From Pancytospora philotis (Eukaryota; Microsporidia): DNA of 64,000 nt. The stretch spans positions 1 through 64,000 of the forward strand of contig JALRLY010000272.1 in NCBI GenBank assembly GCA_023647555.1, given 5' to 3'. The notes below the pieces were generated by a model, which saw only the letters and a list, made by a program, of their open reading frames with translations, was not told the DNA's origin and did not search any database. Position numbers and translations under genes: made by a program. Of this stretch, positions 56,054 through 63,191 are shown piece after piece; the first letter of the stretch is position 1; every line of letters starts with the position of its first letter.

Positions 56054-57703
56054 TTATTCAGAATCATCTAGTATTTCAATTATTTCTTGGCAGTCGACAG
56101 GAGGTTTTTGTTTGCGATTAACATGCTCGGAAAGACGAGTTCGAACATTTTCAGTAATGCTCGTAGCCAAATTGGCACTTTCTTTTTCGATCTCCTTATT
56201 ATCTTGCTGCAGTCCAAAACCATGCTCTCTGCGATAATCATCGCATTGCGCTTGCGCAGTCATGTATTTTAACTTCCGTATTATCTGGTTGCGTCGTCTT
56301 GTGGATATTTCATTGCTGCTGTGCAGCTTTTTCGATCCCCGCACTTCGAAGAGGTATAATTTTCTCGAGATAGCGTTCAGAGACTCGAGCATATAGTTTA
56401 GTAAAGCGCGTTGTGAGAAGCGATGTGTTATTTTCATTATATTTAAGAATGTATCGAATTCCAGCATGTTCATGTACTTATTCATAGCCTCATCTCGATT
56501 CACCCGGAGCTTGCTGCCTCCCTTCAAAAGCGCTCTGAAGAAATCACGAAGCCACATGTGTCCAATTCTATTGAAAAAATACCGGTTCTCGCACCAGGCA
56601 TTTTTCATAGCGACGAAATGTTCTGGAGATTTTAAGTATGCTGCCCAAAAATTGGTAATCAGAGGGTCATACATGCTCTTCCAATTCATTCTGGGGCAGC
56701 CAAGGTAGTTCAAAATGAAATGCGGGCTGATGCTATAATTGTGCGAACCACTTACGAATTCTGCCACATAGGTTTTAATTGACCAAATACTGTCAAACGC
56801 CTCCAGAAGTTCTAGGTACTTTTCATCATCCTTACTGGCTACAAAGCTAACCAGCATTTTCTTCAGCATGCTCTGCTTGCATTCCGATAGCACGCTAGGC
56901 AGCAGCATTATTCGAAGATAATCTGCGACGAACGGTATCAAATTCTGAGTTCTAGAAGCGTGGTGCAGCCAGTGCCGTAGTAAGTGGTTATACTCGACAT
57001 CTGGTATTTGCGAATATTTGCGCTCTTTTGCTAGCGTAAAAATTGCATAGTCGAAGCTGAAGTTATTGGCATACCAAGCTGAAGTGTACTGTAGTAGTGT
57101 CTTTGAGAGCTCGCAGGATTCCGCCTGTTCTAGTACCGCATTAACCAGACGTAGTTTGCGGCCATGCTTATCTGAGGAGAGCAAATGACTTAAATAGCCT
57201 GTAAAGGCACAGCTGCACTTTGGTCGTTCCTTATCATGCACAAGGAACTCGATGTAAACTGGTGAAAACAGCTTGGCAAGCAAACACTGTACGGCATATC
57301 CAGATCTATACAGTAGCTGGTGCAATAACTCGAGGGGGTCATGCGCAACGAGAAGCGATGTTATGACAAAGATCTCCCGATTCCGTGCACTCATGATATA
57401 CAGCTGCAAATCCATGTCGGCTCTGGGTTGTACCGGATTGGTGAGGAGGATGACATGTTTGCAAAGGCGGTTGAGCACGCGCAATTCGAGGTTGTTGAGG
57501 CTGAAGGATTCAATAACGCCGAAAGTCGTGTAATTAACGGATGTGGCCAACTCTCTGTGCAGAGCATGTGCATTCATAAGAGAAGAGCCACGCATTAACA
57601 GTGGTAGTAGCATGTGAATTAGAGCTAGCATTAGGGCATATAAAAAATTTGAGTTATATATTACCTTTTTAATTGGTGGCCATATTATAAATAGGGGTAT
57701 CAT
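56054..57703 (-). CDS. family C protein C3 with basic and SIM-like tail
   Basis: 549 aa, tandem paralog of C2. N-terminal hydrophobic segment ending LLPLLMRGSS. Landmarks: FGVIESFSLNNLELRVL near 58-75, LLYRSGYAVQCLLAKLFSP near 125-143, SPHFILNYLGCPRMNW near 325-340, WLRDFFRALLKGG, and MNMLEFDTFLNIM. The tail VNRKQKPPVDCQEIIEILDDSE keeps the hydrophobic-acidic motif IIEILDDS, while the basic part is weaker than in C2. ATG 57703 follows AAAATTTC. The stop lies in GAATAAATAT. Confidence 0.87.
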   Translation of the reverse strand: MIPLFIIWPPIKKVIYNSNFLYALMLALIHMLLPLLMRGSSLMNAHALHRELATSVNYTTFGVIESFSLNNLELRVLNRLCKHVILLTNPVQPRADMDLQLYIMSARNREIFVITSLLVAHDPLELLHQLLYRSGYAVQCLLAKLFSPVYIEFLVHDKERPKCSCAFTGYLSHLLSSDKHGRKLRLVNAVLEQAESCELSKTLLQYTSAWYANNFSFDYAIFTLAKERKYSQIPDVEYNHLLRHWLHHASRTQNLIPFVADYLRIMLLPSVLSECKQSMLKKMLVSFVASKDDEKYLELLEAFDSIWSIKTYVAEFVSGSHNYSISPHFILNYLGCPRMNWKSMYDPLITNFWAAYLKSPEHFVAMKNAWCENRYFFNRIGHMWLRDFFRALLKGGSKLRVNRDEAMNKYMNMLEFDTFLNIMKITHRFSQRALLNYMLESLNAISRKLYLFEVRGSKKLHSSNEISTRRRNQIIRKLKYMTAQAQCDDYRREHGFGLQQDNKEIEKESANLATSITENVRTRLSEHVNRKQKPPVDCQEIIEILDDSE

Positions 57704-58033
57704 ATTGAAATTTTATGAGAGTTAACAGCGCTGCTCTTTAGAGCCGCTGCACCTATAAATTGCAGCCAAAATGCCATGCCCTACATCATTCTAACTTTCA
57801 CTCATAACAGCCGTGGAAGCCTCAAGCATTTGTTGTTGCTCAAAGCAGGTTTAGTATGTTCAGAAAAAGCGGCGATAATTCGTCAGAGAAATTTGTCGAG
57901 TGCAAAATACAAATATGATTTTATCCTCCAGTCAATTTATTACTATATGATCTGCTTCTATTAGGCCTATCCAGCAACCGGATACACAGATATATGTGTT
58001 ATACTGCATGGCACAGCACCTAACAATGTATAT
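57704..58033. other. intergenic, no gene seen
   Basis: Short frames only, without promoter boxes. Confidence 0.45.
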
Positions 58034-58693
58034 TCAACATATCTCCTCCTCTTCGACCTCTTCGTTCTTCATAATGACGTACTTGATGTCCCTCTCCTCG
58101 CAGAAGCTGATGAAGCTCGGGAGCACATCGCTCTTCACCTTGAAGCCGTCCTCCACCCTTGTGGCGCCGTCGAACCCCGCGGCCGCGGCATCGCAGCGCA
58201 CCAGAAAACTTGTCCTCTCGAAGCCGACCTCCTCCAGCTTCCTGATAATCCCGCTCACCTGCTTCTTTACGTTGTCGTTCTTGATGTCCCACACGCTGCG
58301 GATGAAGCCAAGCAGGATCTCGTCCGACACGTAGGTCCCGTTGTACGTCACCTTGCTCTGCACGAGGTCGAGAATCTGCTTCTCTGCCGCGTCCAGCTCG
58401 TGCTTGCTCGTGGCCGCCGCCTTCTGCTCGTAGCCGTGGTCCAGAATGTGCCGCACGACCTCGCGCGGCGGCAGCCCGAACTCGGCGAGGTCCGACTCGG
58501 AGGCCATGTCGCCGGTCGCCACGCTCCGGTATATCTTGAACGAGTGCAGAATGGACTCGAGCGGCACCGCAGGGTTGTGTCTGTACTCGTAGAGCTTGTT
58601 CGGGTACACCGCGACCTCGTACTTCTTGTTGAACTTCTTCAGTGTGACCACGCTTACGTTGGTCAGCTTCTTTGTCTTCGTCCGGATGAGCAT
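58034..58693 (-). CDS. SDO1: SBDS/Sdo1 ribosome maturation factor
   Basis: 219 aa. Sdo1 with the GTPase Efl1 releases Tif6 from new 60S subunits. The start MLIRTKTKKLTNVSVV at 58693 aligns with the family start; an in-frame ATG 33 codons upstream would add a basic leader not found in homologs. FYSH domain at 10-95 (VVTLKKFNKKYEVAVYPNKLYEYR, SILHSFKIYRSVATGDMAS). Middle helical domain 95-170 (EVVRHILDHG, GTYVSDEILLGFIRSVWDIK). The ferredoxin-like third domain is shortened, and the end is very acidic (EEVEEEEIC). Usual length is 250. Confidence 0.9.
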   Translation of the reverse strand: MLIRTKTKKLTNVSVVTLKKFNKKYEVAVYPNKLYEYRHNPAVPLESILHSFKIYRSVATGDMASESDLAEFGLPPREVVRHILDHGYEQKAAATSKHELDAAEKQILDLVQSKVTYNGTYVSDEILLGFIRSVWDIKNDNVKKQVSGIIRKLEEVGFERTSFLVRCDAAAAGFDGATRVEDGFKVKSDVLPSFISFCEERDIKYVIMKNEEVEEEEIC

Positions 58694-58858
58694 GGGGGCT
58701 GCGGGGCGCCGCCGTTTCTTTATTTGGAGAACTGAGTACCGATTCCAACGGAGTGCTCCATCTGAAATAAACGCACTGGGCGCATAAGCCATTGCAGGCG
58801 CGGTCTACATTCTAACTACCGCGCTGCCACTAATTATTTTGCACAGGCTGACCCCAGC

Positions 58859-59470
58859 ATGCCGCAGATCGCCGTCAGCATCCTCGACCTCGACTTTCTC
58901 AATCTGGACCGCAATCTTAGAGAGCTCCGGGCGATCGGCGTGACACACATCCATCTGGACGTCATCGACACCTCCTTTGCTAATAACGTTAGCTTCGGGC
59001 CACGGATTCTGAACCAGGTGCTCGGCTATGACTTCGTGTTTGATCTGCACTTCATGGTTGCCAGCCCGTTGGAGCTTATCAAGCAGCTTGATCTGGCGCG
59101 CGTTGAGCGGATTGCGTTGCACAGCGGCCTCGCGGAGGTGGAGGCGTATCTGCGCGGCAAGGGACCCATCGTTGGCTGTGCGCTGCGCCCGAGCGAGGCG
59201 GTGGAGTCTGTTTCGACCGACTATGTCCTGGTCATGACAGTAGAGCCGGGGCGCGGCGGCCAGGACCTCCAGACGGAGTGCCTCGCAAAGATCAAAGCGC
59301 TGAAGCGCATGGGGAAGTTCGTGGGTGTCGACGGCGGCGTCAAACTGGAGAACATTGCCGCCGCGGCGGATGCAGACCTGATCGTGGTCGGATCTGCCCT
59401 TACAAGGAGCGCAGACAAAAAGTCGTACTACGCGCAGCTGCAGCACCGCCTAGCTGATGCGCCAAATTAG
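58859..59470 (+). CDS. RPE1: ribulose-phosphate 3-epimerase
   Basis: 203 aa. Interconverts ribulose 5-phosphate and xylulose 5-phosphate in the pentose phosphate pathway. TIM barrel motifs in order: VSILDLDFLNL (S-x-L-x-x-D), THIHLDVID (metal-binding His and Asp), FGPRIL, FDLHFMVASP (D-x-H-x-M), MTVEPGRGGQ, and VDGGV followed by VVGSAL (phosphate site). All metal ligands are present. Where most members read DGHFVPN, this has DTSFANN. The start is at the box TAATTATTTTGC with ACCCC. About 20 residues shorter than usual. Confidence 0.93.
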   Translation: MPQIAVSILDLDFLNLDRNLRELRAIGVTHIHLDVIDTSFANNVSFGPRILNQVLGYDFVFDLHFMVASPLELIKQLDLARVERIALHSGLAEVEAYLRGKGPIVGCALRPSEAVESVSTDYVLVMTVEPGRGGQDLQTECLAKIKALKRMGKFVGVDGGVKLENIAAAADADLIVVGSALTRSADKKSYYAQLQHRLADAPN

Positions 59471-59725
59471 ACAAAAAGCCCGATGCGCAGCGCGCTTACA
59501 AATAAAACTGCGCTATTTACACTGTAATATCGATTGGACGTACAGCTAGAGGTGTGGGACTGTATACAACATTTTTACGAGCTTTACGTATCGCGCCACA
59601 TCTGTAGCTGGTGTGCATGGCTTTACACAGCAAATCATGTCGACAAAGTCCCCTTACATCGTATTCATGAATCCCGCGCGAATGCCGCGGTTTGTTGGCA
59701 AATTTTTGATCGCCCGCGTGCCCAT
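59471..59725. other. intergenic, promoter of the J-like membrane protein
   Basis: GCAAATTTTTG, then GCCC twice, lies before the ATG at 59726. The frame is open upstream (to 59534) but without a fitting start. Confidence 0.45.
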
Positions 59726-60694
59726 ATGAAATCGCTCTACCAGGAGCTCGAAGTCCCGACCAACGCGTCGGACGCGCTCCTCCACAAGCAGTTCAGAGTG
59801 CTGGCATACAAACACACGAGGGCGCACAGAGACGAGGACTTCGGAAGGCTGAATCTCGCTTACAAGATTCTGTCTGATCCGTACCAGCGCTCGTTCTACG
59901 ACAAGTTCGGGGACGAGTATCTCTCGGCCCTCTCCAACTCCCACGACAGCTTCATATACCCGCGGCTGTTCACCAGCGCCAATATCGCAGCGCTGTGGCT
60001 GTACTGCTTCAGCATCCTCCTCAACACCGCGGGCTGGTTCTACATGTCCTTGCTGTTCAGCCACTACACGGCCAGGAATATCCTGTACATCGTGAGCCCG
60101 CTCTTCCTCGCGTTCTTCCTGTGCAACATCAGCCGCACGTGCAGATCGTGCTTCAAACACATATCGTTCATCTACTACTGGGCCGCGCAGCTCATCGTCG
60201 CCTCGTGCCAGATAGGCTTCCTCTCGCTGGCGGTGGACGGGCTCGTGCCGTACCAGCATGCCCTCGTCCCAGCTGCTGCGCTTGAGGTGTTCATCTTTGC
60301 CTACTACTATTGGCGCAAGGACGCGGCCCAGGACATCCCCTATGAACTCTACTTCCGGTACATCAAGGGGCTGGCCGTCGTGCTGTTCTTCCTGCCGGTC
60401 ATGTCTGTCCGCTTCTACATCCCAGTTGTGCTTTCGCTGCTGTTCAGCGCTTTCATATACTTCACCTGGCTCATTCCTGACTGTCTTATCTTCGTTTACT
60501 GCTTCTCGCTGGACTACTTCACCAGGGGCGGCTGGCTGTTCGCGCCCGCTTTGCTCTTCCTTCCAGGGCTCCTGCTTGTAATCGCTGGCAGCATATTCTC
60601 GCTGTACACCTTCAAGAAGATCAGCAAGCCCAAGTCTTTCATCCACGTGGGCTGCTCCCATCTGATGTTAGAGGCGCCCGAGTACGAGGTATAG
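59726..60694 (+). CDS. J-domain-like multi-span membrane protein
   Basis: 322 aa. Residues 1-70 have a J-domain shape (LYQELEVPTNASDALLHKQF, LNLAYKILSDPYQRSFYDKFG), but the HPD motif is replaced by HTR at 30-32. Six to seven membrane segments follow: about 83-105, 110-130, 147-168, 175-192, 212-235, 240-260 and 275-300. The C-terminus is soluble. Likely an ER membrane protein; without HPD it should not stimulate Hsp70 in the normal way. The start is supported by AAATTTTTG and CCC. I do not know an ortholog with certainty. Confidence 0.83.
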   Translation: MKSLYQELEVPTNASDALLHKQFRVLAYKHTRAHRDEDFGRLNLAYKILSDPYQRSFYDKFGDEYLSALSNSHDSFIYPRLFTSANIAALWLYCFSILLNTAGWFYMSLLFSHYTARNILYIVSPLFLAFFLCNISRTCRSCFKHISFIYYWAAQLIVASCQIGFLSLAVDGLVPYQHALVPAAALEVFIFAYYYWRKDAAQDIPYELYFRYIKGLAVVLFFLPVMSVRFYIPVVLSLLFSAFIYFTWLIPDCLIFVYCFSLDYFTRGGWLFAPALLFLPGLLLVIAGSIFSLYTFKKISKPKSFIHVGCSHLMLEAPEYEV

Positions 60695-61295
60695 CTGGGC
60701 AACAGTGGAACAAATTAAATCTGTTATATTAATGCTTTGGTCGCGTTTGCTTTGGTCTGTGCGCCTATTTGCGCCTTTGCTTGATACTCCCTTGCAGCAC
60801 TGCGGGCCATTGCTTTGTCATCTTGATTCGCTTTTAACGTATCCAAATTCTTTCGCTTAGATGAAAATCTGAGTAAATCTCCCGCAAGGCTGCTTTACCG
60901 CCACGAGTATGCCCAGAGCAATTATAACGCAAAGCGATTTATTACTGTTTGACTGCAGGGTATCGCTGTTCAAAAGGCTCATCTATCCTGATGTTATTTC
61001 CGCGACCAAAGCAAGCCATTGAAACCCATGTAAGCGCTGCTGGATAACGAGTGGGCATCTCTTACAGATTTAGTCTGTCCGGTGTGTGTTGCAAGCGTAT
61101 CTTGGGGCGCTAAATCTCTGCAGACAAAACGAGATTCACGTAGATGGGCATAGCTTGTCAATGCACTACACATTCTACAATAAAGGCACAGATAAGTAGC
61201 ACAAAAGTTATGCCTCAGTGCCCTTTCATAAGGTGTCAAAACGAGCGTTTTTAAACTGTACAGCCGTATAGAACTATCTGTACAGCTACATAGAA
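60695..61295. other. 600-base intergenic region, no gene seen
   Basis: Between the convergent J-like protein and DCP2. A 104-codon minus frame has no promoter box. Size leaves room for an RNA gene, but I see no known motif. Confidence 0.45.
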
Positions 61296-62039
61296 TTATC
61301 CGCGGCATACTACAGAGCTATCCTCGGTGTGCAACGCACCGGCGATTGCGCCGTTGATCCGGCCCATGTCAAACTTGAAGGCATTCTTTCTGTAGTTCTC
61401 GACCACCCTGCAGGCCTGCGCGTAGGCCACCAGGAAGAGCTTGTAGTTCTTCTTGTTCTTCACGTCAGCCAGCCGCCTGAGATCGAACCAGAATATCTTG
61501 GATATCTCGTTGCGCGTGTGCGTCTTAAAGACCGTGTTTATATCCATGTTGAACACGAAGTAGAGCGTGATCTTGTCGAACACGGTCACAGACATGTCGA
61601 CGATCTTGCCGGACACGTCGACGCCCACCTCCTCCCAGGTCTCGCGCACCGCGCACTCGATCCCGGTCTCGTCCTTGGACTTCTTGCCCTTTGGAAAGGT
61701 GATGGCGGTGGAGCTGCCCTGCTGCTGCACGAGCAGGCAGTGCGTGAGCTCGCGGTTGAACATCATGGTCCCGTACACCTTGATGCTCTGCTTGTAGCTC
61801 TTGAAGAGCGCGTAGTCGTGCTCCACGTCGACGCAGATCCCGCTGTGCTCGAGCAGCTGCTCGGCAAAGTGCTGGAGCGACGCGCCCTTGTACTTGTAGA
61901 AGTCGATGGCGAACCAGTGCGCCTCCTCGACGATGAAGAAGTACTCCTCGGGGTTCATCGATATGAACTCCCCGACGCCCGCGACGAAGCGCATCGTCAG
62001 ATCGTCGAGAATTTCGCGGTCAATGCTGGTCCTGGGCAT
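61296..62039 (-). CDS. DCP2: mRNA decapping enzyme Dcp2
   Basis: 247 aa. Removes the 5' cap of mRNA. The N-terminal regulatory domain (1-90) includes EILDDLTMRFVAGVGEF and EEYFFIVEEAHWFAIDFY, the Dcp2 box A region. The Nudix box runs 118-140: G, then E124, then RETWEEVG; all catalytic acids are kept. Box B-like helix near 205-225 (FLVAYAQACRVVENY). The long C-terminal extension of yeast Dcp2 is absent, as expected in a reduced genome. The start MPRTSIDREIL at 62039 follows AATTATTGTGCCC. Confidence 0.93.
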   Translation of the reverse strand: MPRTSIDREILDDLTMRFVAGVGEFISMNPEEYFFIVEEAHWFAIDFYKYKGASLQHFAEQLLEHSGICVDVEHDYALFKSYKQSIKVYGTMMFNRELTHCLLVQQQGSSTAITFPKGKKSKDETGIECAVRETWEEVGVDVSGKIVDMSVTVFDKITLYFVFNMDINTVFKTHTRNEISKIFWFDLRRLADVKNKKNYKLFLVAYAQACRVVENYRKNAFKFDMGRINGAIAGALHTEDSSVVCRG

Positions 62040-62614
62040 TTTGGATGGGCACAATAATTTCGGAGGAAAAGTAGGAGTGCGGGAGAAAGGCAGGAATTGT
62101 TAGGGTACTGGAGACATAAACAATTGCTTTAGGCCTGTAAGGGGCCAATAAAGCGCCTCTCTGACAAGCCTGGGCATCTACGCTTGATCATTTGACAGAA
62201 TCAGGGACATTGACAGTAAAAAGCGCAGACGGCGTGTAGAGAGCAGATTTAGCAGCGCGGGCTAAGACTGCTTCGATAGTATCCTGAAGCAGCTTGCATC
62301 TGAGTATAGAGGATGCATAAAGTTGCATCAACGACTATATACAAAATGACTGTGCCGATGCACAACCAATTGAAGATTATTGACAAAAAGCTATCATTTA
62401 GCATATGAAAGGCTTTCCCCCAGAGGAGCAAATGATAACCACCATCATGCAAAAAGGCCATACAGTATAGTATGCAACGCATAAATAATTAACACGCAAA
62501 AATTTTCAAGCCAAATCAGCCCAGAAAACGCGCCAAACAATCCGAAAGCGATATTCTAGTGTACCAGAGGCGCCCCGCAGGGCTCGAACACATGCATATC
62601 CAATAATAGCCTAT
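62040..62614. other. intergenic with one doubtful small gene
   Basis: No firm gene; see the 77-codon frame at 62249-62482. The rest shows nothing. Confidence 0.4.
62249..62482 (-). CDS. possible small membrane protein (doubtful)
   Basis: 77 aa from an ATG at 62482. Two hydrophobic stretches, about 27-45 and 45-58 (FLSIIFNWLCIGTVILYIVV). A good box GAAAATTTTTGCG lies 18 bases upstream on the minus strand, the main reason to mention it. No homolog recognised and codon use is not convincing. It may be a chance frame. Confidence 0.3.
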   Translation of the reverse strand: MRCILYCMAFLHDGGYHLLLWGKAFHMLNDSFLSIIFNWLCIGTVILYIVVDATLCILYTQMQAASGYYRSSLSPRC

Positions 62615-62815
62615 TTATTCAGAGTCAGAGCCGGTGGTGTCCTCGCTGTCATCAGAGTAGGAGCTGCACTCGCTGTCAGTGGTGGATTCTGAGTCGTAAG
62701 AGCTATCGTCTATCACGCTCCCGGAGCTTGTGGTTGCGGAGCTGTCGCTGTCGTAGCTTTCCTCAGCGCTGGAGCTCTCGGATCTGAGCTTCTTATCGTC
62801 TTTCAAGGAAGGCAT
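62615..62815 (-). CDS. 66-aa acidic Ser/Asp/Glu-rich protein
   Basis: From ATG 62815: MPSLKDDKKLRSESSS, then an almost pure Ser/Asp/Glu/Thr/Tyr sequence to the end (for example SYDSDSSATTSSGS, SSYDSESTTDSE). Twelve or more serines sit next to acids, typical casein kinase 2 sites. It is disordered and highly acidic apart from a basic start. AAAAATTTTTACG and CACCC precede the ATG, and the stop is in GAATAAATAGG, so it looks like a real gene. Function unknown; acidic histone-chaperone-like or nucleolar tails have such composition. Confidence 0.68.
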   Translation of the reverse strand: MPSLKDDKKLRSESSSAEESYDSDSSATTSSGSVIDDSSYDSESTTDSECSSYSDDSEDTTGSDSE

Positions 62816-62864
62816 GGTGGGTGCAGCGTAAAAATTTTTATCTCCGCAAATTTTTCTAGAAAAA
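62816..62864. promoter_or_regulatory. possible bidirectional promoter
   Basis: Two A/T boxes, AAAAATTTTTA (62830-62840) and GCAAATTTTTC (62846-62856), lie between the acidic protein (minus) and a 29-codon frame (plus). Confidence 0.4.
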
Positions 62865-62954
62865 ATGCGCTGTGTGCCAATCTGCGCATTTTCTGCCGGC
62901 AAGGCGGGCTGTTGCCAGCGCGGTACCTGTGTGTTGCACATTTGTGTACCATAA
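62865..62954 (+). CDS. possible 29-aa Cys-rich peptide (doubtful)
   Basis: ATG at 62865, stop TAA at 62952. Six of 29 residues are Cys, with a CC pair in the middle; CxxxC spacing at 3-7. It sits 9 bases behind GCAAATTTTTC. Nothing else supports it; a frame this short can be chance. Confidence 0.2.
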   Translation: MRCVPICAFSAGKAGCCQRGTCVLHICVP

Positions 62955-63191
62955 TACCTAACATAGAACCCGACCCCGCCGTCTTTTCAAGTTTTATACG
63001 CTGTGCTCAATATCTATAGCCTTTCTTAGCCTAAGACGCCCACGCTGGCGTAAATTCTGGCAACTTCCAGCCTTCACGCTTATTACGAGCTGCCGTGCTG
63101 CTGTTGCTCTTGCGGTCGCCAGCGCCGCTGGTGGCTTTAGCCGCTCAGCAGAACACGGCACAGTGAAGAAGTAATAAATACTCTCTAACAA
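62955..63191. other. intergenic, no gene seen
   Basis: Downstream side of RTF1; no supported ORF. Confidence 0.4.

Noticed and set aside
60695..61295. possible RNA gene (C/D-box-like ATGA and CTGA)
   Set aside because: The two boxes lie a few bases apart and no stem closes them; no evidence for a guide RNA.
62570..62610. tRNA-like T-arm (GGGCTCGAAC) in intergenic DNA
   Set aside because: No partner acceptor stem, D arm or anticodon arm could be found on either strand.
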